Of a stretch of DNA of 64,000 nucleotides, positions 18,592 to 26,508 are shown piece after piece (the stretch's first letter is position 1; the number at the start of each line of letters is the position of its first letter). This DNA comes from Chryseolinea sp. H1M3-3 (GTDB lineage Bacteria; Bacteroidota; Bacteroidia; Cytophagales; Cyclobacteriaceae). A program made the position numbers and the translations under genes. Under the pieces are notes generated by a model. That model ran no database searches. It was not told where the DNA came from and saw only the letters and a program-made list of their open reading frames with translations. The stretch lies in NCBI RefSeq assembly GCF_029360725.1, contig NZ_JARKMY010000002.1, positions 558,001 to 622,000 of the forward strand, given 5' to 3'.

Positions 18592-18638
18592 CGAATCAAG
18601 TTGCACCGGTACTTGAATAGGATATCGACGTAGATTCC

Positions 18639-19991
18639 TTAAAACCGCAGTGTAAAAACGGTCTCCACATCAGGTTCCGACTCTACAGTGATCGATCCGT
18701 TATGCATCTGCATGATCTGCCGAGACAAACTTAATCCAATACCGGAACCGCTTCTTTTTGTCGTGTAAAATGGCACGAAGATGTGTTCTAAAGCTTCTTT
18801 AATGATGCCAGATCCGTTATCTTTTATTTCGATTTTAACTGCATTTTCATCGTACGACCCGATCAACTCAAGTTTGGGATTTTCGGTTTCTGCCAAAGCC
18901 TCAATAGCATTCTTCATCAAGTTGATAAGTACCTGCTCAATCATTTCGACGTCGGCCTGAATGGTCAAATATTCAGAACTACATTCGTAGTGGAAGCTGA
19001 TGGCAGTTTTTTTTAATTCAGTCCTCATCAATTGCGCCACATGATCAATCAGGTCCTTTAGCCTTACCGTTGATATCTTAGGCTTGGGTAATGAAGTGTA
19101 TTCGCGGTAAGCGTCTATAAACTTGATCAGGCCGCGACTGCGGTTTTCAATCGTGCTCAAACCTTCTCTTAGATCATCCGCGCCTTCTTCTTTTAATTCG
19201 TAGTGCGAATTCTTTTTCTCCATGTCATGGTCCAGTATTTCTCGCAAAGTTGAAGTAAGCGATGAAATCGGCGTGATGGAATTCATGATTTCATGTCGCA
19301 AAACACGGGTAAGATTCTGCCACGCTTCAAGCTCTTGCTTTTGTAGTTCAGGCTGAATGTTCTGCAGCGTGATAAGCTTCACGTCTGTGCCCCGGATACG
19401 AAGTTCCGTTGACTGTATCGTCAAATATATTTCGTTGGTTCCTTTATACAATTCACTTTTACCCAGTTCGACACTATTGATCGCATGATAAAGTTTTGGG
19501 TTGGTGTTGATGAGATCCCGGATATTTTTAATGTTTGTGATTCCCAGGAATTTTTTAGCGTTGGCATTTATGAGCTGGACATTCCCTTCAGAATCAAATG
19601 AAAGAATCCCTGTGCGAACTTGCTGCACCACAGAATTGAGGTATTGCCAGTGTTCCTCTTTTTCTGACCGCGCCCTTCGAAAAGCTTCAAGCACTTCGTT
19701 AAAAGCAATGTTCAGTTCCTTAAAACTTTTTCCCAAACGGTTGTCGGCAGTAAAACCCGAAATGAAATCTGAATATTTAACCGACTCAAGAAAACGCGTT
19801 AACTTACGATTCGTTTGACTAATAAACTTGAATATATCAACCAGTTCAACGATGATGATGATTCCCATGAGCATGGCCGCAAACAACATGTTGGGCTTTG
19901 AAATCATATAGATAAACAAAGCCATCGTCAATCCGAGTATCACTACCCGGATAATTACCCGGGCCCGAAAGTCATTAAATCCTAATTTCAA
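18639..19991 (-). CDS. NtrB/NtrY-type PAS sensor histidine kinase
   Basis: Kinase of 450 residues. Two N-terminal helices (about 12-28 and 32-52) are followed by a HAMP-like linker, a PAS domain (about 115-215), HisKA with the phospho-acceptor H in VLRHEIMNSITPISS (about 234), and HATPase with NLMKNAIEAL, DNGSGI and TTKRSGSGIGLSL. It is encoded 127 bp downstream of the sigma-54 activator gene on the same strand, the natural partner. The gene converges with the large plus-strand kinase, leaving only 47 bp between stops. Confidence 0.9.
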   Translation of the reverse strand: MKLGFNDFRARVIIRVVILGLTMALFIYMISKPNMLFAAMLMGIIIIVELVDIFKFISQTNRKLTRFLESVKYSDFISGFTADNRLGKSFKELNIAFNEVLEAFRRARSEKEEHWQYLNSVVQQVRTGILSFDSEGNVQLINANAKKFLGITNIKNIRDLINTNPKLYHAINSVELGKSELYKGTNEIYLTIQSTELRIRGTDVKLITLQNIQPELQKQELEAWQNLTRVLRHEIMNSITPISSLTSTLREILDHDMEKKNSHYELKEEGADDLREGLSTIENRSRGLIKFIDAYREYTSLPKPKISTVRLKDLIDHVAQLMRTELKKTAISFHYECSSEYLTIQADVEMIEQVLINLMKNAIEALAETENPKLELIGSYDENAVKIEIKDNGSGIIKEALEHIFVPFYTTKRSGSGIGLSLSRQIMQMHNGSITVESEPDVETVFTLRF

Positions 19992-20118
19992 TGTTTAAAA
20001 GTCAAGCTTCAAAGTTCCGGCTTTATCAGATGGAAAACAACTGGCTGGTGGTCAGGTGCACGTGCAGATATTTAAGCTCTCTAGTTCTTTTCGCTGCCAA
20101 CCGTCTTGAAAGCTGACA

Positions 20119-21498
20119 TCATAGCCCATACTTTTCCAGCCGTCTGTACAAGGAAGAACGTGTGAGCCCTAATTCGGAAGCGGCTTGCGTGATGTTGCCA
20201 TTGTATTTTTTAAGGACCTTGCGAATAAGTAATTTTTCTACTTCTTCCAGGTTGTATTGCTCAAGGCTGAGTTGCCCGTCATCCTTCCCAGCCGAAGGCG
20301 TAAAATTGAAATCTTCAGGCTGAAGCACACTGCTTCCACTTAAAATGATAGCGCGTTCAATAGCATGTTGCAATTCGCGAATATTACCGGGCCAAGGATG
20401 TTTATGCATTCGCGACATCGCCGCTTCACTGATCTTCGTTACACTCTTATCATACTTACCTGCATAGTGTTTTAAAAAGTGATTGGCAAGAAGTGGAATA
20501 TCTTCGAAGCGATCTCGCAAAGGTGGAATTTCTATTTCGATGGTATTGATCCTGTATAACAGGTCCTGACGAAAACGATTTTCTTTCACCATCTCATATA
20601 AGGGCATATTCGTAGCGCAAATCAGCCTGATATCGATAGGCGTGTCTTTATTTGACCCGACTCTGCTCACCTTTCTGTTTTGAAGAACAGTAAGCAGCTT
20701 GGCTTGCAACGTCATGGACAGGTTTCCAATTTCATCCAGGAAGAGCGTGCCATGGTTAGCAAGTTCAAATCTTCCTGGGCGATCTTCTTTTGCGTCGGTA
20801 AATGATCCTTTCTTATGACCGAATAATTCGCTTTCGAATAATGTCTCCGTGATAGATCCCAAATCGACGCTGGCAAAATTTTCATTTTTGCGGGAAGAGT
20901 TTCTGTGTATAGCCCGGGCGATAAGTTCTTTACCTGTTCCATTCTCGCCGAGAATTAAAACATTGGCATCCGTTTTTGCTACGCGATCGATGGTTTGGAA
21001 TATCTTCTGCATGGCATTGCTTTGGCCGATAATTTCGCTGTATCGATCATTTAATGCCTGATTAATTTCCTGGTTCTTAATCTTTAAATTCTCAATAACG
21101 TCACGAGATTCCCGAAGACGCATAGCCGAATACAATGTTGCTAGCAACTTTTCATTTTCCCAGGGTTTCACCACAAAATCGGTAGCACCCGCTTTTATAG
21201 CTTTCACTGCCATTTGAATGTCTCCGTATGCTGTAATCAGAACAACTACGGCGGAAGGGTCTAACTGAAGGATTCTTTCGAGCCAATAATACCCTTCGCT
21301 ACCACTGCTCACATCTTTTGTGAAATTCATATCGAGAAGTATAACATCATAATCCTCGTTGTTCATGAGGGCCGGGATTGCTTCAGGATTTTTTTCGACA
21401 TCCACTTGTGAGAAGTGACGCTTCAGGTGCATCTTCGCTGCTTTCAGGAGATCTTCATTGTCGTCTACGATTAAAATTTTTCCGCTTTTGTGTTCCAT
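20119..21498 (-). CDS. Sigma-54-dependent response regulator (NtrC family)
   Basis: Transcription activator of 459 residues: receiver domain (about 6-125, phospho-acceptor Asp in ILLDMNF), AAA+ sigma-54 domain (about 150-390) and a Fis-type helix-turn-helix at the C terminus (ITQAASELGLTRSSLYRRL). Walker A is GENGTGKE and Walker B is LFLDEIG. The sigma-54 contact loop reads GSFTDA instead of the classical GAFTGA; the essential Thr is kept. It pairs with the kinase encoded downstream and is divergent from an ABC exporter operon, the likely target. Confidence 0.93.
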   Translation of the reverse strand: MEHKSGKILIVDDNEDLLKAAKMHLKRHFSQVDVEKNPEAIPALMNNEDYDVILLDMNFTKDVSSGSEGYYWLERILQLDPSAVVVLITAYGDIQMAVKAIKAGATDFVVKPWENEKLLATLYSAMRLRESRDVIENLKIKNQEINQALNDRYSEIIGQSNAMQKIFQTIDRVAKTDANVLILGENGTGKELIARAIHRNSSRKNENFASVDLGSITETLFESELFGHKKGSFTDAKEDRPGRFELANHGTLFLDEIGNLSMTLQAKLLTVLQNRKVSRVGSNKDTPIDIRLICATNMPLYEMVKENRFRQDLLYRINTIEIEIPPLRDRFEDIPLLANHFLKHYAGKYDKSVTKISEAAMSRMHKHPWPGNIRELQHAIERAIILSGSSVLQPEDFNFTPSAGKDDGQLSLEQYNLEEVEKLLIRKVLKKYNGNITQAASELGLTRSSLYRRLEKYGL

Positions 21499-21544
21499 TT
21501 AACGATTCGGTTTTAAGGCTTGGTTATATTAATTTGTCCTGAGG

Positions 21545-21643
21545 TTGTCCGCTAACGGGCAAAGTGTATACCGAAGCGATACACCGCTTAATTTTACCAG
21601 AAACCCTGTTTTGTTCACAATATAGCCGTTCGAATGCGGACAA
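21545..21643. promoter_or_regulatory. Candidate activator-binding region between the NtrC-type gene and the exporter operon
   Basis: TTGTCCGC at 21545-21552 is repeated in inverse orientation as GCGGACAA at 21636-21643. The first copy is part of an imperfect palindrome, TGTCCG-CTAA-CGGGCA. The position 155-250 bp upstream of the exporter start suits enhancer sites for the adjacent sigma-54 activator. This is inferred from position and symmetry only. Confidence 0.3.
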
Positions 21644-21714
21644 TGGCGTTCACATCTGAACTGAATTTTTAAAGGGATAAGTCAAAACTGCGACGGAATT
21701 GCCCTTCCGTCACT

Positions 21715-21730
21715 TGGCATATTTGTTGGC
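21715..21730 (+). promoter_or_regulatory. Weak sigma-54-like promoter candidate
   Basis: TTGGCAT followed by TTTGTTGGC places a GG at 21716-21717 ten bases before a TTGG, where the consensus -12 element would be TTGC. The match is imperfect. It lies about 65 bp before the fusion-protein start and downstream of the inverted repeats, which is the expected layout. An overlapping CATATTTG also resembles a Bacteroidota -7 box. Confidence 0.25.
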
Positions 21731-21797
21731 ATGGAGGCATCACAAGATGTGCTGCTTGTATCGGCAGGCATTCACTGCACTCAAACTTATAACTTGA

Positions 21798-23048
21798 ATG
21801 GATAAGCAATTAAAGAAAAAGAAGTGGACGGTAAAAAAGGTAGCTACTTATGGGGGAATTGCTCTTTTTGTAGTTTTTATAGGCTATCAATTCATTTTTG
21901 CCGACCGAAGATCCAAACTTAAAATTGACCGAGATAAAATTACAATATCGGAAGTGAAGCGTGGCGTGTTTCAGGAGTTTATCCCTCAAACCGGAACGAT
22001 AGAACCAAGTCGAACCGTATATCTGGATGCCGTAGAAGGTGGTACCATCAAACGCGTTGTGGCTGAAAGCGGTGCCATGCTGAAAGAAGGAGATATTGTT
22101 CTTGAGTTAAGCAACCTTAACCGGGAGATCCAGGTCTTATCCCAAGAAGCAAGCTTAAACCAAAGTGTGAACGAGCTTAGGCAGACACGATTGTCTTTAA
22201 CACAAAATGATTTGCAACAGCAACAAACGCTCGCTGAAGTGGACAAGGAATTAGCCAAATTGATTCCTCAGTATAAAAGACAAAAAGCATTATTCGAGAA
22301 AAAGTTGGTTTCGAGACAGGAATTTGAAAGTGTAGAGGCAGATTATCTTTTTAACTTGAAAAGACGTGAGATAACCTATACGACATACAAAGCAGATTCC
22401 ATTGAAAGAATCAGGCAGGTTAAAGATATCATGGCTTCTGAACTTAGAATGATGCAAAGTCTTGAAGGTGCAGGAAAAATTCTTGACAACCTTGTTATCC
22501 GCGCGCCGATTGATGGCCAACTTTCACGCCCTCAACTGGATCCTGGTCAAAGTGTAAACGCAGGTCAACGTTTGGGATGGATTGATGTTGTAGGAAGTTA
22601 TAAGGTAAAGGTTCCGATCGACGAATTGTATTTGCCTAGAATCACTACCGGACTACACGCAACCACGACATTTAACAACAAAGACTACGAATTGGAGATT
22701 ATGTACATTTATCCCGGTGTTACCAATGGCCGCTTTGAAGTCGACATGAACTTTATTGGGGATGCTCCTCCGGGAATTCGCAGAGGTCAATCATTACGGT
22801 TGCGAATTGAGCTGGGACAATCCTCTGAAGAACTTCTGTTACCAGTGGGCGGCTTTTATAAAGATACAGGTGGTAATTGGGTATACGTATTGGAAGAAGA
22901 CGGCCGTGCTGTAAAGCGGGATATTAAGTTAGGTCGTAAGAGCGGGGCGGAAAATTTTGAGGTGCTTGAAGGATTAAAACCGGGTGACAAAGTTATTACT
23001 TCATCCTACGAAAACTTTGGAACCAACGAGGTTCTGCTTTTAAACTGA
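21798..23048 (+). CDS. Periplasmic membrane fusion protein (MacA/HlyD type)
   Basis: Adaptor of 416 residues for an ABC-type exporter. One N-terminal helix (about 17-37) anchors it in the inner membrane. The flanking lipoyl halves are visible (TGTIEPSRTVYLDAVEGGTI and IRAPIDGQLSRPQLDPGQSV), separated by a coiled-coil hairpin rich in Gln, Leu and Lys (about 105-230). A beta-barrel and a membrane-proximal domain ending VLEGLKPGDKVITSSY follow. It is followed after 111 bp by the ATPase gene, matching MacA-MacB order. Confidence 0.9.
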   Translation: MDKQLKKKKWTVKKVATYGGIALFVVFIGYQFIFADRRSKLKIDRDKITISEVKRGVFQEFIPQTGTIEPSRTVYLDAVEGGTIKRVVAESGAMLKEGDIVLELSNLNREIQVLSQEASLNQSVNELRQTRLSLTQNDLQQQQTLAEVDKELAKLIPQYKRQKALFEKKLVSRQEFESVEADYLFNLKRREITYTTYKADSIERIRQVKDIMASELRMMQSLEGAGKILDNLVIRAPIDGQLSRPQLDPGQSVNAGQRLGWIDVVGSYKVKVPIDELYLPRITTGLHATTTFNNKDYELEIMYIYPGVTNGRFEVDMNFIGDAPPGIRRGQSLRLRIELGQSSEELLLPVGGFYKDTGGNWVYVLEEDGRAVKRDIKLGRKSGAENFEVLEGLKPGDKVITSSYENFGTNEVLLLN

Positions 23049-23159
23049 GTGTAACCGCTGAATTTAAATGAACGTCTAACGTAACTATTTAAGCATATTT
23101 CAGTAATATAAATCAAACTAATTAAGTCCTCCAACCATCAAATAATAAATCAAAGCATC

Positions 23160-23849
23160 ATGATCAAACTTAAGAATCTTGAAAAGGTCTATACGACTGA
23201 AGAAGTAGAAACCACCGCCCTAAACAACATAAACCTTGAGATTAAGGAAGGTGAGTTCGTTGCCATAATGGGCCCGTCTGGTTGTGGAAAGTCTACCTTG
23301 TTAAACATCCTTGGTTTGCTGGACAATCCGTCCGGAGGCGAGTATTATTTTGGCGAACATGAAGTAGCTAAATATTCCGAACGCCAGCGTGCGCAGCTTC
23401 GTAAGGGCTCTATAGGATTTGTATTCCAAAGTTTTAATTTGATTGATGAGCTTACTGTATTTGAGAACGTGGAGCTTCCATTATTGTATATGAAAGTGCC
23501 TGCAAGCGAAAGAAAGCAAAGAGTTGAAGAAGTGTTGGAGCGCATGAATATTATGCATCGTAGAAATCACTTCCCTCAACAGTTGTCGGGTGGTCAGCAA
23601 CAACGTGTAGCAATCTCTCGTGCGATAGTTGCCAAACCTAAAGTGATACTTGCCGATGAGCCTACAGGTAATCTTGACTCCGCTAACGGCGAAGAAGTGA
23701 TGAAGCTGTTGTCGCAGCTGAACGAAGAGGGAACAACCATTATCATGGTTACCCACTCACCCTATGATGCGAATTATGCGCACCGAATTATCAACTTGTT
23801 TGATGGAAAAGTTGTGACGGAGAATATCAAAGAACAGTTTCATATATAA
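23160..23849 (+). CDS. ABC exporter ATP-binding protein (MacB/LolD type)
   Basis: ATPase of 229 residues. Walker A is GPSGCGKST, the signature is LSGGQQQRVAISRA, Walker B is VILADEPTGNLD, and the switch His is in IIMVTHSP. The length and sequence match the LolD/MacB ATPase family that works with FtsX-type permeases. Two such permeases are encoded downstream and the fusion protein upstream. A terminator follows directly, so the permeases may be transcribed at a lower level or separately. Confidence 0.94.
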   Translation: MIKLKNLEKVYTTEEVETTALNNINLEIKEGEFVAIMGPSGCGKSTLLNILGLLDNPSGGEYYFGEHEVAKYSERQRAQLRKGSIGFVFQSFNLIDELTVFENVELPLLYMKVPASERKQRVEEVLERMNIMHRRNHFPQQLSGGQQQRVAISRAIVAKPKVILADEPTGNLDSANGEEVMKLLSQLNEEGTTIIMVTHSPYDANYAHRIINLFDGKVVTENIKEQFHI

Positions 23850-23868
23850 TTGCTATCATCTATAGCAG

Positions 23869-23907
23869 AAAGACCTTCCCGGCTTGCATTGCCTGGAAGG
23901 TCTTTTT
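23869..23907 (+). terminator. Rho-independent terminator between exporter ATPase and permease
   Basis: A perfect 11-bp stem (23869-23879 with 23895-23905) has a 15-base loop and ends in a run of Ts. It lies 20 bp past the ATPase stop and about 100 bp before the first permease gene, splitting an otherwise continuous exporter operon. Confidence 0.8.
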
Positions 23908-24006
23908 ATGTCTGGCAATTACAGGTACGTGACATTATTTTACAACTTAAATGCAACCCTGCAGGAGAATTTACAGTCTTAAGGCTATCCTCTAATCATT
24001 CAAAGT

Positions 24007-26385
24007 ATGTTCAAGAATTTTTTGCTTATCACGCTTCGCAATATGATGAAGAATAAACTGTTTATTTTCATCAACGTCTTTGGAATGGGGGTAGCGATTG
24101 CCTGCTGCATTGTTGCTTACTTCACCTACGAATATGATGCAACTTTTAATGCAGGTCATAAAAACGGTAATCAAATCTACCGGGTAAGCGCTATTCGTGA
24201 GTTTGATAACAATGTTTCCAAATTTGGTTTTGCGCCTTTGCCACTGGGAGGAATTGTAGATCAGAATTTTAAGGATGTTGAAAGATCATCCCGTTATTTT
24301 TTTTCATGGTCTAACTTCAAGCGCGAGGATGATCTGTTCCCCTCGCACCTGAGTTACGTTGATCCCGACTTTTTTGAAATGTTTTCCTTTGAATTCATTA
24401 AAGGTGATCCTAAAGGTCTGAAAGATATTAGCAGTGTTTTCATTGATGATAAGATGGCTGTTCGCCTTTATGGTTCACCGGAAGAAGCCTTCGGTAAAAT
24501 GATTACACAAGTATATGGAGCAGCGTTGAAAGAAATAAAAATAGCGGGGATCTTTAAAACACCACCTCAAAACTCCAGTTTCTTTTCACGGGAAGCCTAC
24601 ATGAATTTTGAAAACTGCAAGGACGAACACAAAGATATTACCGATGATAACTGGAAAGGAGAAGCCACCCTGTTCCTTCAAATCGCGGACCCAAGTCGGG
24701 TCGCGAGCGTTCATCAGCAACTTCAGCCCTATAAGGAGAACAATAATAAAGCCCGGGAAGATTTTATCATCAAGGAATTGGCACTTGATCCTTTTTCAAC
24801 AATGGCCAAAGAGGATAGGGCAGGACAAGTGGATTCATGGACATGGCATGCGCCCCCTATTGCAGGAGTCGTTGGTACCGCTACAATGGGTATTTTAATT
24901 TTATTGATCGCATGTTTTAACCTTACCAATACTGCGATTGCGATCTCTTCCAGAAGGTTAAAAGAAATTGGTATTCGTAAAGTAATGGGTGGACTTAGAA
25001 AACAATTAATTATACAGTTCATCGGCGAGACAACATTAATTTGTTTTTTTGCATTGCTTGTCGGTCTAATAGTCGCAGAGTTCTTAACGGAAGGATGGAA
25101 CAACATGTGGGAGTACATGCGAATAACGCCACACTATCTGGATAATCCTCAGTTTCTCATCTTCATATTTGGTGTTTTAATTTTTACCGGTTTATTGGCT
25201 GGAGGTTATCCTGCGTTTTACATCAGTAATTTTGAGCCAATCAGTATTCTCAAAGGTAAAATGAAATTTGGCGGCACGAATTATTTTACCAGGATATTGC
25301 TTGGACTTCAATTTGCCATTTCACTAATGGCCATCGTGAGTGCCATTGCTTTCTTGCAAAATGCGAAGTACCAGGAAGCATATGATCTGGGTTTTGATGA
25401 AAAAGGTTCGGTTATAGCGTGGCTGAACAGCAAAGAGGAATTTGAAACCTATAGGAATTCTTTGCAGGGAAACCCTGAAATAATTTCGATGGCTGGTGCT
25501 GCCAGTGGCATTTTCTCAAATCGTGCTCACGAACCCGTTAAACATGAGTCGAAGCAAGTGGAAGTGGACATCATTGATATCGGTGATCATTATTTAAAGA
25601 CAATGAATCTTACGCTTCTGGAAGGGAGAGATTTTAGGCAAGATTCTGAAACCGATAAAAGGGAGTCTATCATCATTTCTCAAAAGATGGCATCTTTGTT
25701 TGGGTGGGAAAAACCGCTGGGAAAAGAAATCATTTGGAAGGATACCGTTAAACTTTACGTCGTTGGAGTGGTAAAAGATGTATATACGCAGGGACTTTGG
25801 CGTGCTATGGAGCCGCTCATGATTCGTTATATCGGACCAGAAAAGTATAGTCAGATCGTTGTTAACACCAAATCATCCAATGCTTCTGCAATTAATAAGT
25901 ATATGGAAGCAAGGTGGAAGGAGATTTTTCCAAACCGATTATACAATGGTTATATGCTGGTGGAAAACACAAACGAAGTTTACGAAGTAAACGCAAACAT
26001 TGTTACCATGTATACCTTTTTAGGTGTGATTGCGTTAATGCTTTCGGCTACCGGGTTATTCACTTTAGTTTCTTTGAACATCATCAAACGGACCAAGGAG
26101 ATTGGTGTTCGAAAAGTGTTAGGTGCTTCCATTACGAATATCACACGAATTATCAATACAGAATTTTTTGTAATTCTCTTGCTAGCCTCCGCAGCAGGTT
26201 CTGTGTTGAGCTACTTTGCAGTGGATCTTTTGATGGATAGTATATGGGATTATTATCGTGCAACAAACACCCTGACCTTCGTCATATCAATCTCTGTAAT
26301 GTTTATCGTATCGGCTTTGGTCGTAGGTTACAAAGTATTTTCAGCCGCTTCTATGAATCCAGTAACAACATTGCGTGATGAATAG
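24007..26385 (+). CDS. FtsX/MacB-type ABC transporter permease
   Basis: Permease of 792 residues with duplicated architecture. An N-terminal helix (about 20-42) is followed by a periplasmic MacB-like core domain. Then comes an FtsX block with three helices (about 285-420, motif RRLKEIGIRKVMGG), another helix near 435, a second periplasmic domain, and a second FtsX block (about 670-790, motif RTKEIGVRKVLGAS). The C terminus is NPVTTLRDE. Such proteins belong to Bacteroidota exporters for lipoproteins, peptides or drugs; the substrate here is unknown. Confidence 0.9.
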   Translation: MFKNFLLITLRNMMKNKLFIFINVFGMGVAIACCIVAYFTYEYDATFNAGHKNGNQIYRVSAIREFDNNVSKFGFAPLPLGGIVDQNFKDVERSSRYFFSWSNFKREDDLFPSHLSYVDPDFFEMFSFEFIKGDPKGLKDISSVFIDDKMAVRLYGSPEEAFGKMITQVYGAALKEIKIAGIFKTPPQNSSFFSREAYMNFENCKDEHKDITDDNWKGEATLFLQIADPSRVASVHQQLQPYKENNNKAREDFIIKELALDPFSTMAKEDRAGQVDSWTWHAPPIAGVVGTATMGILILLIACFNLTNTAIAISSRRLKEIGIRKVMGGLRKQLIIQFIGETTLICFFALLVGLIVAEFLTEGWNNMWEYMRITPHYLDNPQFLIFIFGVLIFTGLLAGGYPAFYISNFEPISILKGKMKFGGTNYFTRILLGLQFAISLMAIVSAIAFLQNAKYQEAYDLGFDEKGSVIAWLNSKEEFETYRNSLQGNPEIISMAGAASGIFSNRAHEPVKHESKQVEVDIIDIGDHYLKTMNLTLLEGRDFRQDSETDKRESIIISQKMASLFGWEKPLGKEIIWKDTVKLYVVGVVKDVYTQGLWRAMEPLMIRYIGPEKYSQIVVNTKSSNASAINKYMEARWKEIFPNRLYNGYMLVENTNEVYEVNANIVTMYTFLGVIALMLSATGLFTLVSLNIIKRTKEIGVRKVLGASITNITRIINTEFFVILLLASAAGSVLSYFAVDLLMDSIWDYYRATNTLTFVISISVMFIVSALVVGYKVFSAASMNPVTTLRDE

Positions 26386-26508
26386 GCAAGGATATAAAAG
26401 ACAGATAGAAATATTGAACTTATTCGCTTTGCAGGTTGCGTAGTCCTAAAGTCTAATGCGGGCATTTAAAAACTGTCTCTCTTTGTATTCATGATATACT
26501 AAAATCTT

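Noticed and set aside
18592-18638. Possible bidirectional terminator between the two convergent kinase genes
   Set aside because: Only a short imperfect palindrome around CACCGGT is visible and there is no T-run.
23850-24056. Short plus-strand frame between the exporter ATPase and permease
   Set aside because: It contains the terminator hairpin and overlaps the permease start, with no protein-like features.
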